A stretch of 64,000 nt of DNA from Panagrolaimus kolymaensis (taxonomy: Eukaryota; Nematoda; Chromadorea; Rhabditida; Panagrolaimidae). The translations under genes were made by a program, and so were the position numbers. The notes under the pieces were generated by a model. It had not been told where the DNA came from. It was given only the letters and a program-made list of their open reading frames with translations, and did no database searches. Where the stretch lies: NCBI GenBank assembly GCA_028622995.1, contig JAJQJQ010000012.1, positions 4,340,001-4,404,000 of the forward strand. The letters are read 5' to 3'. This document shows positions 61,578-64,000 of this stretch, piece after piece. How positions within the stretch are numbered: position 1 is the first letter of the stretch; every line of letters starts with the position of its first letter.

Positions 61578-62349
61578 TTATGAATGATGAATTTCACACT
61601 TTGGTAAAGCACGACGAAGTGATTCTACAGTTTCTTTTTGACGATGAACGTTCTTAAGGTCCTTTAAGATGAGCGATTGAAGAGCACTGAAAATAAAAAG
61701 AGTTGTAAAAAAAGTAAAGGTTCGTCCAAAGCACAACAGAAGAAAAAGAACTCACTTAAATTTTTTCAAATGTTCCAATCCATATTCAGTGATTCTTGGG
61801 CAGGATTCAATAGTTAAAGTTGCAAGTCGATCACCAACATAATTACCCATATATTCTAATCCAAAATCTTGAAAGGATTTACATCGAATAAATTCAACAG
61901 ATTTGATATGATTGAGCCCTTCTATAACGTAAAAAGATAATAAAAAGTAATTGTAACATAAAAACCACCAACCAAAATGATAACAACCAAATCCAGACAC
62001 ACTTGAATCAGTGGCATTAATTTCAACTAAATGTACTTGTTGCTCAGGAATTCGAGGATCAAGTTCAGCTGTTGCACGAATTAAAGCATTGAAATCATCG
62101 AAGCGATTACCAAGATTATCAAATTTGATGCTTCCACCACATCGAACAATCCATTCAGCTGCAGCTCGATCAGGACCAATTTCTTTTACACGAGATGGAT
62201 CTCGGCTAAAGAAACGAACAGTAAATGAAAAAAAAATGAAAAACTTCTTACAGATTGAAACCGTCGATTAACCATCTCAAGCCAGGTACATCATGGCTTG
62301 CAAGTTTATTCTTGAGTTGATCGGATGCACGGATAAGAAAACGAGCCAT
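61578..62349 (-). CDS. ATP synthase coupling factor B / DMAC2L-like (ATP5S)
   Basis: A mitochondrial leucine-rich-repeat-like protein associated with ATP synthase. Exons (minus) 62349-62252, 62205-61973, 61921-61756 and 61686-61578 encode 201 residues, as in human ATP5S (about 200). Key blocks: VKEIGPDRAAAEWIVRCGG (human VGPDRACAEWLLRCGA), INATDSSVSGFGCYHFEGLNHIKS (human AIDATDSCIMSIGFDHMEGLEHVE), TIESCPRITEYGLEHL, and LILKDLKNV to ALPKCE. TTTACAG directly precedes the AATG start, suiting a trans-splice site. The upstream HYLS1-like gene ends 188 bases away on the same strand. Confidence 0.92.
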
Positions 62350-62537
62350 TCTGTAAACTAAGGAATTATTCGAACATTAACTCGAGAAAAAGAGGTAAAA
62401 TATGGTTAAAAAACCAACAAAAACGTATTTCGAATCACAAAAAAATCAAATTCTCATTTATACAAACATACAATAAGATCAAATCAATACATACATACAA
62501 AAAAAAAATCAAAATAAAATCAACAATAAACATTATT
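62350..62537 (-). promoter_or_regulatory. Intercistronic region, possible operon junction
   Basis: The 188-bp gap between HYLS1-like (stop 62538) and ATP5S-like (ATG 62349) ends in TTTACAG immediately before the ATG. No strong AATAAA was found on the minus strand, so an operon is plausible but not certain. Confidence 0.45.
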
Positions 62538-63545
62538 TTAGCCAACCCAGTCAGGTCGAGGCTTAAAATTTGGTCTAGGAATAAGAGTTAGATGTGGAAT
62601 ATCACGTTTGAGCATGATATCACGAATTTTCCATCGTAATGATTGACGTCTTAATTCTCCAGGTGCAGGATGTTTCTTCCATTCTTCACGATATTGAGCA
62701 CTTCTTTTAACTGGATCATATTTGAATGGAGCTTTTCCAGCAGCTGGCATATTCACTCTTCTAGCACCAATTTGATCCAAGACATCATCGATGAGTGCTT
62801 TTTCAGTTTTTCGATCAAGAGTAATTGGTTGATTTTCGTCATCATATTCAAAATTTGGTAACCGTGGTCGAGGTGGAGCAGGATCTTTGATTTCTAAAAA
62901 TGAAAAAATAAATCATATTTTGTGGAAATAAAACCCATACTTTTTGCAGATCGCTTATTTGAACGTTCTTGTACTAGAGCATCTCCATCGTCTTCTAAAA
63001 TGTCAGGCAAAATATTGCTATCGCTATTTATGAGAGGTATTCGATTGGCATTCAAGGTGTAAATAATTGATTTTCGAAGTTCAGGAGTACATTCAGCAAG
63101 TTCAGCATCAATCTAAATCATCCATGTGTTAAAAGTTTTTTTTTATTAAAAGTTAAACCATTTACTTCATTTTGAATTGACGCAATATCATGATAAATGC
63201 CATCTAAACATCTGTTCCCCGTTTCGATAAGTTCTTGTATCTCCGGATAATCATTGCCAGGAACCTAAAATAAAGAGTGATAATTTATTGGAGAAAAAAA
63301 AATTTGAAACAAACTTGATTTGGCTCTTGAAAATCAAACCCGTTTAAAATAAAGGAAGCATAGAATTCTTCCAGACATGAATCATCGCTAATTTCCTTAA
63401 CTATAAAAAAAGTATGTTTAGCATTATGATAAAAAAATTTATACGACTTACTTAGCTCTTGTCGAATGTCTTCCAAAGCATCTGGTTCCGCTGAGAATCC
63501 CATATCAGTAAGAACATCATTAATTTCATCGGTTGAATAATCCAT
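62538..63545 (-). CDS. hyls-1: HYLS1-like centriolar protein
   Basis: HYLS-1 is a centriole component needed for ciliogenesis. Exons (minus) 63545-63452, 63400-63315, 63264-63166, 63112-62941, 62893-62538 encode 268 residues. The C-terminal HYLS box region has KYDPVKRSAQYREEWKKH, then PAPGELRRQSLRWKIRDIML, matching human VARYFEYKRDWD...LPGEDHRKELRWGVREQML. The N-terminus is acidic with a short conserved start (DYSTDEINDVLTDMGF), and the middle is disordered and charged. The protein ends in RPNFKPRPDWVG. Probably first gene of a pair with the ATP5S-like gene. Confidence 0.85.
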
Positions 63546-63969
63546 TTTTGCAATGTTCAATACACGAAGATATTGATTGTTGTGTAATTGATAAAAGTTT
63601 AAACACGATGTCGCTTTCAAATTGAATTCTGCAATCAAATTGTTGTTTTTTCTTTGTATTTGTCGATCGTTGGTTCTCTTCCACTAACAAACAAGTAAAC
63701 AACAGCCAACATTTTTAAAAAAGATCGTATACCGCCGAACATTTACAATGTTCTCGAAATGCCAAATACGTCTAATAGTTTGTGTGTTCATAATTTTTTT
63801 TAGTTTTGAGGCCGCGTGGTTTGAATGAATTTATTGCCGCCGCAAAAGTATGGCGCAAAATTAAAACCTCATTTCTAAACTTTGCCATTTTTTCGATTAA
63901 TCATATTACCGTTTCCTTAACTTACACTAAATGAGTACTCTGATAAATTCCTTTTTTTTAGCCTTCATC
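63546..63969. other. Divergent promoter region HYLS1 / right-edge gene
   Basis: About 420 bases. TCCTTTTTTTTAG ends at 63961 and would be a trans-splice acceptor for the gene starting at 63970. Nothing else recognised. Confidence 0.4.
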
Positions 63970-64000
63970 ATGGCGGAACCAAAACAAGAGATTGATGAAG
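63970..64000 (+). CDS. 5' end of unidentified gene (partial)
   Basis: An ATG at 63970, 8 bases after a TTTTTTTAG trans-splice-type acceptor, opens a frame MAEPKQEIDE that runs off the right edge. Too short to identify. Confidence 0.55.
   Translation, partial: MAEPKQEIDE

Overview
This is nuclear DNA from a nematode, about two-thirds A+T. The evidence is many 45-60 nt introns with GTAAGT or GTTTGT donors and TTTTAG/TTTTCAG acceptors, close-packed genes with trans-splice-like acceptors just before start codons, a nematode cuticle collagen, a Str-type chemoreceptor and a ZHP/RNF212-type RING protein. The prevalence of TTTTAG over TTTTCAG suggests a non-Caenorhabditis rhabditid, perhaps clade IV, but this is a guess. 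Gene models were built by hand from splice signals. In nearly every case the joined exons keep one frame and recover the expected family motifs.

Layout. 1-16 kb: the tail of an unknown gene, a copper P-type ATPase (cua-1/ATP7-like), an LC8-like dynein light chain, a probable operon of two ribosome-biogenesis genes (PWP2 then BRX1), a convergent DEAD-box helicase whose box reads DEGD, and a 246-bp hAT-type MITE with an intact 8-bp target duplication. 16-25 kb: a saposin-like secreted protein, a small heat-shock protein, a 3.4-kb gene-poor stretch, a chemoreceptor and an intronless HSP70 without most of its lid. 25-36 kb: a possible one-TM micro-ORF, a ZHP-type RING protein, a fold-back MITE with a nested 23-bp perfect hairpin, an mARC-type MOSC enzyme, tRNA-Tyr with an intron, a PP1-like phosphatase, a ZYG-1/PLK4-like protein with a degenerate kinase domain, phosphomevalonate kinase and Sec61 gamma. 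36-50 kb: a two-Kunitz secreted protein, a cuticle collagen, a 21-exon FANCD2 with tRNA-Cys antisense in an intron, cardiolipin synthase and an RPC4-like Pol III subunit. 50-64 kb: a 400-bp block rich in inverted repeats, a Lys/Glu-rich repeat protein, a divergent SKP1-like protein, a MIF4G-like protein, PRMT1, mannose-6-phosphate isomerase, a 3.3-kb gene-poor stretch, an ATP5S/DMAC2L-HYLS1 gene pair, and the first codons of a further gene.

Most genes are conserved housekeeping functions: ribosome biogenesis, ER translocation, mitochondrial lipid and ATP synthase, mevalonate pathway, mannose metabolism, crosslink repair and meiosis. Several adjacent same-strand pairs look like trans-spliced operons. 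The most unusual items are the PLK4-like polo-box protein with no recognisable kinase catalytic residues, the DEGD-box helicase, the lid-less HSP70, FANCD2 with no lysine at the position matching the human ubiquitin site, the two MITEs, and the unassigned inverted-repeat block at 50.2-50.6 kb.
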